43,798 nucleotides of DNA from Pseudomonas mandelii. GTDB lineage: Bacteria > Pseudomonadota > Gammaproteobacteria > Pseudomonadales > Pseudomonadaceae. The notes below the pieces were generated by a model, which was given only the letters and a program-made list of their open reading frames with translations, had not been told where the DNA came from and ran no database searches. The translations under genes were made by a program, and so were the position numbers. The stretch is from the NCBI RefSeq assembly GCF_006438925.1, contig NZ_RCZA01000024.1, forward strand, positions 358 through 44,155, read 5' to 3'. Shown one piece after another: positions 8,383 to 16,763 of this stretch (position 1 is the first letter of the stretch; every line of letters begins with the position of its first letter).

Positions 8383-9714
8383 ATGACAAAGCCTCCGCTC
8401 CAACAGACGCCCGATGGTTTCTACCTGAACCGCACGCCTTGGTTCGCCTTCATTTTGCTGTGCAGCATCTTTGCGTTATGGGCGGCGGCCGCGAGCATGA
8501 ACGACGTGCTCATCGCGCATTTCAAGAAGGCTTTCCTGCTTAGCGATTTCCAGACCGCGTTCGTGCAATCGGCGTTTTATCTGGGCTATTTCTTCGTGGC
8601 GATTCCGGCCGCACTGGTGGTCCGGCGTTTCAGCTACAAGACCACCATCCTGATCGGCCTGATGCTGTACATGTTCGGTTGCCTGTTGTTCTTCCCGGCG
8701 GCATCGACCGCCAAGTACGGCATGTTCCTGTTGGCGCTGTTCGTAATCGCGGCCGGCCTGTCGTTTCTCGAAACCGCGTGCAACACTTATTCGACGTTGA
8801 TGGGCCCGCGTGAAACCGGCACCCGTCGCCTGAATATTTCCCAGACGTTCCACCCGTTCGGTGCGATGGCCGGGGTGTATGTCGGCAGTTTCGTGATGTT
8901 CAAGGACACTGACGCCACGCGCGAGCAGCTCACGCAAATGAGCGCCTCTGACGCGGCGGTCCAGCAACTGCAAATGATCCAGTCCACGTTGCTGCCGTAC
9001 AAATGGATGATCGCGGTGCTGGTGTTGATGTTCATCCTGATCGCCATCACCCGGTTTCCCGCGTGCAAAGGCAATCAACCGAGCAGCAAGAAAACCGCCA
9101 GCCTCGGCCAGAGCCTGTCGCGGCTGTGGCGTAACAAGCGGTTTACCTTTGGTGTGTTGGCGCAGTTTCTGTATGTGGGGGCCCAGGTCGGTGTCTGGAG
9201 TTTCACCATCCGCCTGGCGATGCAGTTGGGCGGCATGAACGAGCGCAGTGCCTCGTGGTTTTTGCTGACCACATTTGCCGCGTACTTTGTCGGCAAGCTG
9301 ATCGCCAACGTGCTGATGCGCAAACTGCACCCGGCCAAGGTGCTGGCGGTGTACGGCGTGCTGTGCATCGCGTTGCTGGCCTACACCATTCTGGTGCCGA
9401 ACATCACCGCGGTATACGCAGCCGTTGGCGTGAGCGTGTTCCTCGGTCCGTGCTGGCCGACCATCTACGGCCTGACGATTGACGGCTTGGGTGAAGACAC
9501 CGGTGTCGGCGGTTCGCTGCTGGTGATGAGCATCGTCGGTGGCGGGGTGATTCCGATCTTCCAGGGCCTGCTGTCCGATTACAGCGGCGGCAACATGCAA
9601 CTGGCCTATAGCGTGCCGCTGCTGTGCTTCATCGTGATCGTGATGTACGCGGTACGCTGCCTGCGTCATTCCGACAGCGAGCGGGCACCGGTGGGTGCGG
9701 TGGTCGCGTCATGA
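8383..9714 (+). CDS. deoP: deoxyribose permease, FucP-like MFS transporter
   Basis: 443 aa with about 12 hydrophobic segments. The layout is that of FucP/DeoP sugar:proton symporters: an early helix with a SMNDVLIAHFKKAF-type segment, the ETACNTYSTLMGP segment after helix 4, and a long central loop near residues 225-245. The predicted role is uptake of 2-deoxyribose across the inner membrane. CGGAG precedes the ATG, 54 bp after deoK. The stop overlaps the deoX start as ATGA, so the genes are translationally coupled. Confidence 0.85.
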   Translation: MTKPPLQQTPDGFYLNRTPWFAFILLCSIFALWAAAASMNDVLIAHFKKAFLLSDFQTAFVQSAFYLGYFFVAIPAALVVRRFSYKTTILIGLMLYMFGCLLFFPAASTAKYGMFLLALFVIAAGLSFLETACNTYSTLMGPRETGTRRLNISQTFHPFGAMAGVYVGSFVMFKDTDATREQLTQMSASDAAVQQLQMIQSTLLPYKWMIAVLVLMFILIAITRFPACKGNQPSSKKTASLGQSLSRLWRNKRFTFGVLAQFLYVGAQVGVWSFTIRLAMQLGGMNERSASWFLLTTFAAYFVGKLIANVLMRKLHPAKVLAVYGVLCIALLAYTILVPNITAVYAAVGVSVFLGPCWPTIYGLTIDGLGEDTGVGGSLLVMSIVGGGVIPIFQGLLSDYSGGNMQLAYSVPLLCFIVIVMYAVRCLRHSDSERAPVGAVVAS

Positions 9715-10769
9715 ATACGCGGATCAATCTTCATCCGTCGCAGTTCGGCGAGGCGCGCAAAACCTTGCTGGAATCCGAGGCTTTCACCGTCAGCGCCTGG
9801 GTCTATCCCAGTGGCGTGCTGGCCGTGGAATTGGCCAACCATCGCGGCAGTCTCGTGGTGCTGCCGTATCAGGGGCAGATGATATGGTCCGCCGTGTTCG
9901 ACGATTGCGACCTGACCATGCGCAACCTGTTCAGCCAGCCCAAACCCAGCCCGACGGTGATCGGCACTTACGGCTGTTTCATGTTTCACAGCGGCCTGCT
10001 GCGCAACGGTTGCCCGAGCCCCGAGGATGATCATCCGCTACACGGCGAGATGCCTTGCGCGGCGATGGATCGCGCCTGGCTGGAGGTCGGTGAAGACAGT
10101 GTCGGTCAATACCTGCGATTGGGTGGCGAGTACGAATACGTGCAGGGTTTTGGTGACCGTTATCGGGCCAGCCCGAGCGTGACTTTACGGGCTGACTCAG
10201 GGTTGTTCGACATCGCCATGCAGGTGACCAATCTCGCGGGCAAACCGATGGACCTGATGTACATGGCGCACATGAATTACGCCTATGTCGAAGGGGCTCG
10301 TTTCATCGAGCCCTTGGGTTTTGAACGTGTGCGCCTGCGCACAAGCGTGCCGGCCCATGTGAAACCGACACCGGCCTGGAGTCGTTACATGGAAGCGTTG
10401 GCGTCAGCACCGGAACAGCTCCAGTGCCTGGATCAACCCGCGCTCTACGATCCCGAGATCGTGTTTTTCTTCGACGGTGTGCGGGCGGACGACAGCGGCT
10501 ACGCGCACTTTCTACTGAGCCACCCTGGCGGTGCGGCGTTCTACACCCGCTATCGTCCCGATCAATTCGAGCATGCCGCGCGCTGGATTTTGCACAATGC
10601 CGATCAACACGTGGCGGCGTTCGTGCTGCCGGCCACGTGCGAGCCGGAAGGCTATCGCGCCGAGTCTGCCAAGGGCCATGTGCGTTCGCTGGCGGCGGGG
10701 GCGACGGCTGATTTCAGCGTCACCACTGGTTACCTCAGTGCAGCGGAACAACAGGCTCTGATCAGATGA
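9711..10769 (+). CDS. deoX: DeoX-like protein, aldose-epimerase fold (DUF4432 type)
   Basis: 352 aa from the ATG at 9711, overlapping the deoP stop (ATGA). It is a mostly beta protein resembling galactose-mutarotase-like DUF4432 proteins, with segments such as YGCFMFHSGLLRNGCP and MYMAHMNYAYVEG. In Salmonella, deoX accompanies deoK and deoP and has no settled biochemical function. A mutarotase role, supplying the right anomer of deoxyribose to the kinase, is an inference from fold and context. Its stop overlaps the convergent deoR stop by 8 bp. Confidence 0.78.
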   Translation: MNTRINLHPSQFGEARKTLLESEAFTVSAWVYPSGVLAVELANHRGSLVVLPYQGQMIWSAVFDDCDLTMRNLFSQPKPSPTVIGTYGCFMFHSGLLRNGCPSPEDDHPLHGEMPCAAMDRAWLEVGEDSVGQYLRLGGEYEYVQGFGDRYRASPSVTLRADSGLFDIAMQVTNLAGKPMDLMYMAHMNYAYVEGARFIEPLGFERVRLRTSVPAHVKPTPAWSRYMEALASAPEQLQCLDQPALYDPEIVFFFDGVRADDSGYAHFLLSHPGGAAFYTRYRPDQFEHAARWILHNADQHVAAFVLPATCEPEGYRAESAKGHVRSLAAGATADFSVTTGYLSAAEQQALIR

Positions 10770-11532
10770 TCAACTGCGCGCCGCTGGCGGTAATGGCGTC
10801 GCGGTAGGCCTTGGGGATTTTCTTGTCGCTGACCACGAACTGAAAGTCCTCAAGGTTGGCGAAGTGCGCGGTGCGCACCGTGTCGAACTTGCTGTGGTCG
10901 GCCAGCAGCAGCCGTTGTTGCGCCTGACGCAAGACTTTCTGCTTGACCTCCACTTCATTGAAGTTGAAGCAGGTCACCCCGAAGTCCTGGCTGATGCCGG
11001 CAGCGGAAACGAAGGCCCAGGTCAGGCGCACACTGTCGAGGATGCCGGTTTCGGTCTGATTCTCGAACACCTGGTTCTTGCGGTGGAATGTGCCGCCGCA
11101 CACAACAATGTGGCAGTTGGGCTTTTGCGAGAGTTTGAGCAGCACGTTCAGGGAGTTGCACACCGCAGTGAATTCGAGTTCGTCGGGGATGAAGTCGACC
11201 ACAAAAGGCGTGGTGGTGCCGCAGTCGAAGAACACCGTGTCGCCCGGTTGAATAAACCCGGCGGCGAGTTTGCCGATACGGCGTTTTTCTTCGACGTGGC
11301 GGGTGTCTTGTTCGGCCACGCGGTAATCGCCGGGCTCGCTGCCGTCGTGAATTCTGGTGATGTAGCCACCGAGCAGCCGCAGGTGGTCGGTGTACTTGCT
11401 CAGGTCGCGGCGCAGGGTCATCTCGGACACGTCCAGCAACGCCGCCATCTCGCGCAGATGAATGGCGCTCTGGTCCTGCAGGGCTTGTTGAATCAGCTTG
11501 AGACGCTCGGCTTTTTTACTGTCCACAGGCAT
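10762..11532 (-). CDS. deoR: DeoR-family repressor of the deoxyribose genes
   Basis: 256 aa, close to the length of E. coli DeoR. The winged-helix region reads HLREMAALLDVSEMTLRRDL, followed by LLGGYI as in DeoR. The sensor domain has the FFDCGTTTPFVVDFI phosphate-sugar loop and ends with LLLADHSKFDTVR and FVVSDKKIP. The predicted inducer is deoxyribose-5-phosphate, as for E. coli DeoR. It is divergent from deoC over a ~120-bp region holding two TGTTA-N6-TAAC sites, and convergent with deoX, so it probably represses both units and itself. Confidence 0.88.
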   Translation of the reverse strand: MPVDSKKAERLKLIQQALQDQSAIHLREMAALLDVSEMTLRRDLSKYTDHLRLLGGYITRIHDGSEPGDYRVAEQDTRHVEEKRRIGKLAAGFIQPGDTVFFDCGTTTPFVVDFIPDELEFTAVCNSLNVLLKLSQKPNCHIVVCGGTFHRKNQVFENQTETGILDSVRLTWAFVSAAGISQDFGVTCFNFNEVEVKQKVLRQAQQRLLLADHSKFDTVRTAHFANLEDFQFVVSDKKIPKAYRDAITASGAQLII

Positions 11533-11550
11533 TCCGGGGTTGATTGTTTG

Positions 11551-11587
11551 TGTTATTTAAGTAACATTATTTGTTAGATTTGTAACG
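11551..11587. promoter_or_regulatory. double DeoR operator between deoR and deoC
   Basis: Site A at 11551-11566 is TGTTATTTAAGTAACA, one base different from the perfect palindrome upstream of deoK. Site B at 11572-11587 is TGTTAGATTTGTAACG, the same TGTTA-N6-TAAC form and closer to the enterobacterial consensus in its centre. The site centres are 21 bp apart, two helical turns, which would allow cooperative binding. Confidence 0.82.
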
Positions 11588-11653
11588 TTTTTGCGCGAAT
11601 CACCCTCGATTGTGGCGCAGGGGCATTTGAATATACAAACAGGAGTTTTTGCG

Positions 11654-12337
11654 ATGGCACACCTCGAACCCCAAGCGTTGGCGCAGTACATCGATCATAC
11701 CTTGCTGGCGCCCGATGCTACCCGCGAGCAAATCGCCACGTTGTGCCGCGAAGCCGTAGAACACGGCTTCTATTCGGTGTGCGTGAACTCGGGGCAGGTC
11801 CCTCATGCGGCCCAATGCCTCGCCGGGCAACGCGTCAATATCTGCGCAGTGGTCGGCTTCCCGCTGGGTGCCGGTCTGAGCGACACCAAAGCCTTCGAAG
11901 CCGAGCGAGCGATTGCCGCCGGTGCCGGGGAGGTCGACATGGTGTTGAACATCGGCGGGTTGAAAGACGGTTTGTTCGATCAGGTGCGGGACGACATCGC
12001 CCAGGTCAAACAGGCCTGCGGCAGTGTGCCGCTGAAGGTCATTCTGGAAAACTGCCTGCTCAGCGACGCCGAAAAAGTTCAGGCCTGCGAGATTTGCCGT
12101 GAGCTGAATGTCGCTTTCGTCAAGACATCGACCGGCTTCAGCCGCAGCGGCGCCACCGTGGAAGATGTCGCCCTGATGCGCCGCACCGTCGGCGCGGTCA
12201 TCGGGGTCAAGGCTTCCGGTGGCGTACGCGATTACCCGACCGCGCTGGCGATGATCGAAGCCGGCGCCACGCGACTGGGCACCAGTTCGGGCATCGCGAT
12301 CATCAGCGGCGCGCTGGCGGCGGGTGAGGGGTACTGA
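11654..12337 (+). CDS. deoC: deoxyribose-phosphate aldolase
   Basis: 227 aa, the class I DERA of the shorter bacterial type. Schiff-base Lys157 lies in FVKTSTGFS, Lys186 in GVKASGGVRD, and Asp95 in EVDMVLNIG, which matches the catalytic set. It cleaves 2-deoxyribose-5-phosphate to acetaldehyde and glyceraldehyde-3-phosphate in the cytoplasm. The start at 11654 is chosen over an upstream frame because AGGAG lies 9 nt before it. Its stop abuts the stop of the convergent quinone oxidoreductase gene. Confidence 0.96.
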   Translation: MAHLEPQALAQYIDHTLLAPDATREQIATLCREAVEHGFYSVCVNSGQVPHAAQCLAGQRVNICAVVGFPLGAGLSDTKAFEAERAIAAGAGEVDMVLNIGGLKDGLFDQVRDDIAQVKQACGSVPLKVILENCLLSDAEKVQACEICRELNVAFVKTSTGFSRSGATVEDVALMRRTVGAVIGVKASGGVRDYPTALAMIEAGATRLGTSSGIAIISGALAAGEGY

Positions 12338-13336
12338 TCAGTCCACCCGCAAGACAATCTTGCCGATGTGATCACCCGCTTCCATCCGGGCATGAGCCAG
12401 CGACGCGTCGGTCAATGGATAGACCTTATCGATCATCGGCAGGCAACGCCCGGCGGCGAGCACCGGCCAGACATACTCGCGCAACTGTTCAGCGATCGAG
12501 GCCTTTTCTTCGCGAGTACGTGAGCGCAATAGGGAACCGGTGATGATTGCGCGCTTGGCCATGATCGCCAGCAGGTCGACATCTTTGGCGTGAGCGCCGC
12601 CGAGAAAGCCCAGCATCACCAGTCGACCCTCCATGCCCAGCGCCGCGATGTTCGGATTCAGGTACGAACCGCCCATGATGTCGAGGATCACGTTCACGCC
12701 TTTGCCGGCGGTTTTTTGCGCGATGACTTCGGCGAAATCCTGGTCGCGGTAGTTGATCGCCTCGGCCCCCAACTGACGGATCACCGCACACTTGTCCTCA
12801 CTGCCCGCCGTGGCGAATGCCTTGACGCCGAACTCGCGACACAACATCAGCGCGGTGGTGCCGATGCCACTGGTGCCGCCGTGAATCAGTGCGCGCTGGC
12901 CTTTGCTGGCGCCGCCCATGTCGAACAGATTGGCCCACACCGTGAAGAAGGTTTCCGGGACCACCGCCGCGTGCACCCAATCCATCCCGGCAGGAATTGG
13001 CAGCGTCTGGCCGGCCGGTGCTACGCAATACTGCGCATAGCCGCCGCCGTTGGTCAGCGCACAAACCTTATCGCCAACGATAAATTCGCTGACGCCTGCG
13101 CCGATGGCCACCACTTCACCAGCCACTTCCAGCCCCGGGATCGGGCTCATGCCGGGTTTCATCGGGTACTTGCCGGCGCGTTGAATCACGTCGGGGCGGT
13201 TGACCCCGGCGGCGTGCACGCGAATCAGTACTTCGCCTGCAGCCGGGGTGGGCACCGGTTCCTGGCGTGGCTTTAAAACCTCGGGGCCGCCGGGCTCGGT
13301 AATTTCAATCAGGGTCATGGTTTGAGGCAATGTCAT
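12338..13336 (-). CDS. NAD(P)H:quinone oxidoreductase, zinc-independent MDR family
   Basis: 332 aa from the ATG at 13336; an ATG at 13363 gives nine more residues but lacks a ribosome site, whereas AGGAC precedes 13336. The GroES-like N-terminal domain has AAGVNRPDVIQRAGKYP, and the Rossmann domain has IHGGTSGIGTTA. The family is QOR/PIG3-like, acting by NADPH-dependent reduction of quinones or enones. There is no zinc-binding cysteine cluster, consistent with that branch. It is followed by 31 bp and then the 3' end of the same-strand MFS gene's partner region, so it may be cotranscribed downstream of that gene. Confidence 0.85.
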   Translation of the reverse strand: MTLPQTMTLIEITEPGGPEVLKPRQEPVPTPAAGEVLIRVHAAGVNRPDVIQRAGKYPMKPGMSPIPGLEVAGEVVAIGAGVSEFIVGDKVCALTNGGGYAQYCVAPAGQTLPIPAGMDWVHAAVVPETFFTVWANLFDMGGASKGQRALIHGGTSGIGTTALMLCREFGVKAFATAGSEDKCAVIRQLGAEAINYRDQDFAEVIAQKTAGKGVNVILDIMGGSYLNPNIAALGMEGRLVMLGFLGGAHAKDVDLLAIMAKRAIITGSLLRSRTREEKASIAEQLREYVWPVLAAGRCLPMIDKVYPLTDASLAHARMEAGDHIGKIVLRVD

Positions 13337-13394
13337 GTCGAAGTCCTGGGGTAGAGAAGTCATAAAAGTGGGACCGCATCCAGGCGGCGGTGAT

Positions 13395-14605
13395 TCAGTT
13401 CAAGGCAGGCAACAAATCATCACGACGGTTGAGCAAACGCATGCCCTGTTCCAGCAGCAGTGCAACCACAATCGCACCAGCCGCAATGACAAACAACAAG
13501 GCGTGATGACCGCCGCTGGCGTTGAACAGCGCGGAATAGGCAAAGCCTGCGATGGCTTGAAACGTCGCGAACGAAACCGTCGCGCGACTCCAGGCCACTT
13601 GCTGCTGGTGATGCTGCGGGATCAGTTCGTGAACCCGTGCCAGCGCCAACGGGACGATGCCCGGCGGGAACGAGCCGAGAATCACTGCCAGCAAGGCCAG
13701 CACCGTAAAAGAGCTCGAGACCGACAACAGACCAACGGCAATCGCCTGCACCACCAGTACCGTACGAATACTGACCTTCGCGCCGAACTGATCGGCCAGA
13801 AAGCCATAACTGACCGGCCCGATAATCGCGCCAAGGCCATACATCACCCAAATCAGCGCACCGACGTGCGGCCCGGCACCGAGCCCTCGGGCCACGTAAT
13901 CCACCAGGAACACCATGGCGGGTACCAGCCCGGCGGCCATGAAGGCGTATTGAGCGAACAGCAGGTAAACCCGAGGATCCGTGGTTGTCACAGGTTCTTC
14001 GACTGCTGGCGTGACGGCCACGTGGTGAGCGTCTGACGGCCATCCAAACCAACTGGCAGCGGTGAGCACCAGGGACAGCAAGCCAAGGCCGAACCAGGTC
14101 TGTTGCAAGCCAAGGCTCAACAACGGCGGAACAATCGTCCCCGAACCGGCAATGCCCAGGCCAATACCCAGAAAAATCGCGCCGCTGGCCAACCCTCTGC
14201 GCGACACCGGCACGTGGGGCAACACAGTCGCGGCCACCAGCACCATGATCGCGCCACCGGCAATGCCCGACAGCAGACGCCAGCCGAAAAACCAGCTCAC
14301 TGACAAGGGAAAGCCACAGGCAAAGAACGACAAGGTCACGGCAAACATCATCAGCCGCAGCGCGGTTTTGTTGGAGGTGCGTTGCGCGACAGGGCGGCCA
14401 ATCAGGGCGCCAATCAAATAGCCGACGAGGTTGGCGGCACCGAGATAAACCACGTCGCTGGCGGAAAACCAGTGCGCCTGGATCAACGATGGAATCAACG
14501 GCGTGTACGCAAATCGCGCCAGGCCAATGCTGACCAGGCTGGCGCTGAGGCCGGCGAAGATCGGCAGCCAGAGGGCGCTACGCGAGGGGGCGATGAGCTG
14601 TGCAT
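13395..14605 (-). pseudogene. YbfB/YjiJ-family MFS transporter with N-terminal frameshift
   Basis: The frame ending at 13395 encodes a ~12-helix MFS protein of the YbfB/YjiJ type. Its open part begins at a TTG (14498), which would remove most of the first helix. Residues typical of the family start (SALWLPIFAGLSASLVSIGLA) are encoded upstream in the same frame, but no ATG, GTG or TTG exists before an in-frame stop. The natural start is probably the ATG at 14605, preceded by AGGA, but it is one base out of frame. Restoring one base in the G5 run at 14586-14590 would join the two. It could be a real mutation, a sequencing error or a phase-variable tract. It is divergent from a LysR regulator. 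Confidence 0.75.
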
Positions 14606-14663
14606 GAGCAGGATCCTGAGAGGTGTTCGCTGGCCTTCAGCCTACCGTGATTGTTTGATGCAA

Positions 14664-14705
14664 TAACGCAGCTATTTTGCGTTACTGTGATGCGAATATG
14701 CATCA
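14664..14705. promoter_or_regulatory. divergent LysR/MFS control region with two inverted repeats
   Basis: TAACGCA-N7-TGCGTTA (14664-14684) is a perfect 7-bp inverted repeat with a T-N11-A-like core typical of LysR sites. A second repeat, TGATGC-N6-GCATCA, lies at 14688-14705. Both sit between the MFS start and the LysR start and are good candidates for autoregulation and control of the transporter. Confidence 0.7.
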
Positions 14706-14718
14706 GTAGGAGGACCGC

Positions 14719-15594
14719 ATGAATTGGGATGACGCACGGGTATTTCTCGCGGTTTGCCGAGAGTCGACACTGCGCGGTGCAGCGCGGGTGCTCGGGGTTG
14801 ATCAGGCCACGGTGGGCCGGCGTATTACTGCGCTGGAAAAGTCATTGAGTGCCACGTTGTTCCTGCGCACCTCCGAAGGCTACGCACTGACCGCGGTCGG
14901 CGAGGCGGCGCTGGCGGCCGTGGAAAAAATGGAGCGCTCGGCACTGGAGCTTGAGCGGCAGATCCAGGGGCTGGACGACCGGTTGACCGGGCTCGTTCGG
15001 GTCAGCACCACCGATTCCATGGCCATCGACTTCCTGATCCCGGCCATTGCGCGCCTGCATCAGCAGCACCCCGACGTGCGCGTGCAACTGGACGCCTCGA
15101 CGCAGTTTCTCAGCCTGGCCAAACGTGAAGCCGACATCGCCGTGCGCAATACCCGGCCGGATAACCCGGACCTGATCGCGCGACGAGTCGCTCGCTGGCC
15201 GGTGGGGCTTTTTGCGTCCCAGGCGTACGTGGACGCGAACGGCGTGCCGACGCCGGGCTCGGCGTTTGAAGGGCATGATCTGGTGGTGTATCAGCCGTAT
15301 CTGCAAAGCCAAAAGGACATGACCCTGGTGTCGGAACCGCTGACTCGCGGGCGCATTGTCTCGAGCCTGAGTTCCAGTCTGCTGGTGCGTCGATCCATTG
15401 CCGCGGGGATCGGGATCGGGGAAGTTCCGGTGTACATGGGGGAGAGGGACGGGCTGGTCAGGTTGTGGCCGGAGCGCACGCGACCGGTGCCGTATGACGT
15501 GTGGCTGGTGACCCACGCGGACCTGCGGCACACCGCCAGAGTCCGTGTAGTAATTGATGAAATTGTCGCGGTGTTTTCTGGCTCTGGGGAGTAA
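14719..15594 (+). CDS. LysR-family transcriptional regulator
   Basis: 291 aa. The N-terminal winged HTH reads RGAARVLGVDQATVGRRITALE, with an unusual Asp-Gln in place of the common Ser-Gln-Pro-Ser, as in the LysR subgroup that starts MNWDD. The C-terminal periplasmic-binding-type domain follows. GGAGG precedes the ATG. It is divergent from the MFS gene and probably regulates it; the ligand is unknown. Confidence 0.9.
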   Translation: MNWDDARVFLAVCRESTLRGAARVLGVDQATVGRRITALEKSLSATLFLRTSEGYALTAVGEAALAAVEKMERSALELERQIQGLDDRLTGLVRVSTTDSMAIDFLIPAIARLHQQHPDVRVQLDASTQFLSLAKREADIAVRNTRPDNPDLIARRVARWPVGLFASQAYVDANGVPTPGSAFEGHDLVVYQPYLQSQKDMTLVSEPLTRGRIVSSLSSSLLVRRSIAAGIGIGEVPVYMGERDGLVRLWPERTRPVPYDVWLVTHADLRHTARVRVVIDEIVAVFSGSGE

Positions 15595-15599
15595 AGGAA

Positions 15600-15685
15600 A
15601 GATCGCAGCCTCGTTTCACTCGACAGCTCCTACAGGGATTTGCGTACACCTGTAGGAGCTGTCGAGTGAAACGAGGCTGCGATCT
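15600..15685. repeat. perfect long palindrome (36-37-bp arms)
   Basis: Arms 15600-15636 and 15649-15685 are exactly complementary, with a 12-nt loop. The arm reads GATCGCAGCCTCGTTTCACT and onward, ending in GGAGCTGTCG-type sequence found in pseudomonad palindromic repeats. It fills the whole gap between the convergent LysR and pirin genes, where it could act as a bidirectional terminator. Confidence 0.92.
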
Positions 15686-15693
15686 CTTGATCT

Positions 15694-16416
15694 TTATGGC
15701 ATTTCAGGCAGTTCTTGCGGGCGCAAATCGAACACCAATACTTCGGCATCCACGCCATTGCTTAACGTCAGCACCTGTTCATCGCGAACCCGCACGCCAT
15801 CGCCTTCCTGCAACGGCACGCCGTTGAGTTCAACACTGCCGCGGGCCACATGCACATAGGCATAGCGATTGGCGGCCAACTCCAGCGTTGCGCTTTCCTT
15901 GCCGTCGATCAACGCGGCATACACCCGTGCATCCTGACGCACCTTCAGCGAACCCTTCGCCCCATTGGGGGAGATGATCAGTTGCAGACGGCCGCGTTTC
16001 TTTTGCGTGCTGAAGTGCTCTTGCTGATAACGCGGTGTGGCGCCGCTAACTTGCGGCACGATCCAGATTTGCAGGAAGTGCACCGGCCGGGTGGTCGAGT
16101 GGTTGAATTCGCTATGCGCCACGCCGCTGCCGGCGCTCATCAACTGCACGTCGCCAGGGCGGATCACCGAGCCGGTGCCCAGGGTGTCTTTGTGTTCCAG
16201 AGCACCTTCGAGCACATAAGAGAAAATCTCCATGTCGCGGTGCGGGTGCTGGCCGAAGCCTTTACCGGCGGCAACCCGGTCATCGTTGATCACCAGCAGG
16301 TCGGAAAAACCCTGCTCTTTCGGGTTGCGATAGTTGGCGAAGGAAAAGGTATGGAACGACTTCAACCAACCGTGATTGGCCGCGCCGCGATCCGAAGCTT
16401 TGCGAAGGGTCAGCAT
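15694..16416 (-). CDS. pirin family protein (YhaK/YhhW type)
   Basis: 240 aa bicupin. The N-terminal cupin carries the metal ligands His57 and His59 in GQHPHRDMEI, plus His101 and Glu103 in SGVAHSEF. Family members YhhW/YhaK are cytoplasmic; some have quercetinase activity, and others are redox-responsive with unknown function. The substrate cannot be assigned. The gene stands alone, divergent from a GlxA-type regulator with a REP pair in between. Confidence 0.9.
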   Translation of the reverse strand: MLTLRKASDRGAANHGWLKSFHTFSFANYRNPKEQGFSDLLVINDDRVAAGKGFGQHPHRDMEIFSYVLEGALEHKDTLGTGSVIRPGDVQLMSAGSGVAHSEFNHSTTRPVHFLQIWIVPQVSGATPRYQQEHFSTQKKRGRLQLIISPNGAKGSLKVRQDARVYAALIDGKESATLELAANRYAYVHVARGSVELNGVPLQEGDGVRVRDEQVLTLSNGVDAEVLVFDLRPQELPEMP

Positions 16417-16620
16417 GATGAAATCTCCTGTGGGGACGTTGATTCGTCCGAGTGAGGAGAAGGTTAATGGTTACTGGCTGGTGCAATAAGTAGGTGGAAA
16501 TTGAAATACTGTCCCGTTGAGGTTGACAATAATCGGCAGGCGATCACGTATTCTTCTCCGACGCCGATGCCACATTTGGCCATAATGCACAGCATTCCTC
16601 TGATGCCGGGCACGAGACCT

Positions 16621-16708
16621 GTGGGAGCGAGCCTGCTCGCGAAGGCGGCGTCACATCCAACACTGTTGGTGACCGATACACCGCTTTCGCGAGCAGGCTC
16701 GCTCCCAC
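16621..16708. repeat. inverted REP pair (REPIN)
   Basis: 23-nt arms GTGGGAGCGAGCCTGCTCGC plus GAA at 16621-16643 and the complement at 16686-16708. The inner spacer is ~42 nt and closely resembles that of the pair at 22418-22509. It lies in the 347-bp gap between pirin and the GlxA-type regulator; nothing else was recognised in that gap. Confidence 0.9.
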
Positions 16709-16763
16709 TGAGGGTTGGTGTTTGGCAGATGGATTTTCTTTTGACTTCAGTGATTTTGAACCC

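Noticed and set aside
8476..9669. 397-codon frame opposite deoP
   Set aside because: Antisense shadow of a well-supported transporter; His/Gln/Arg-rich composition typical of frames opposite GC-rich genes.
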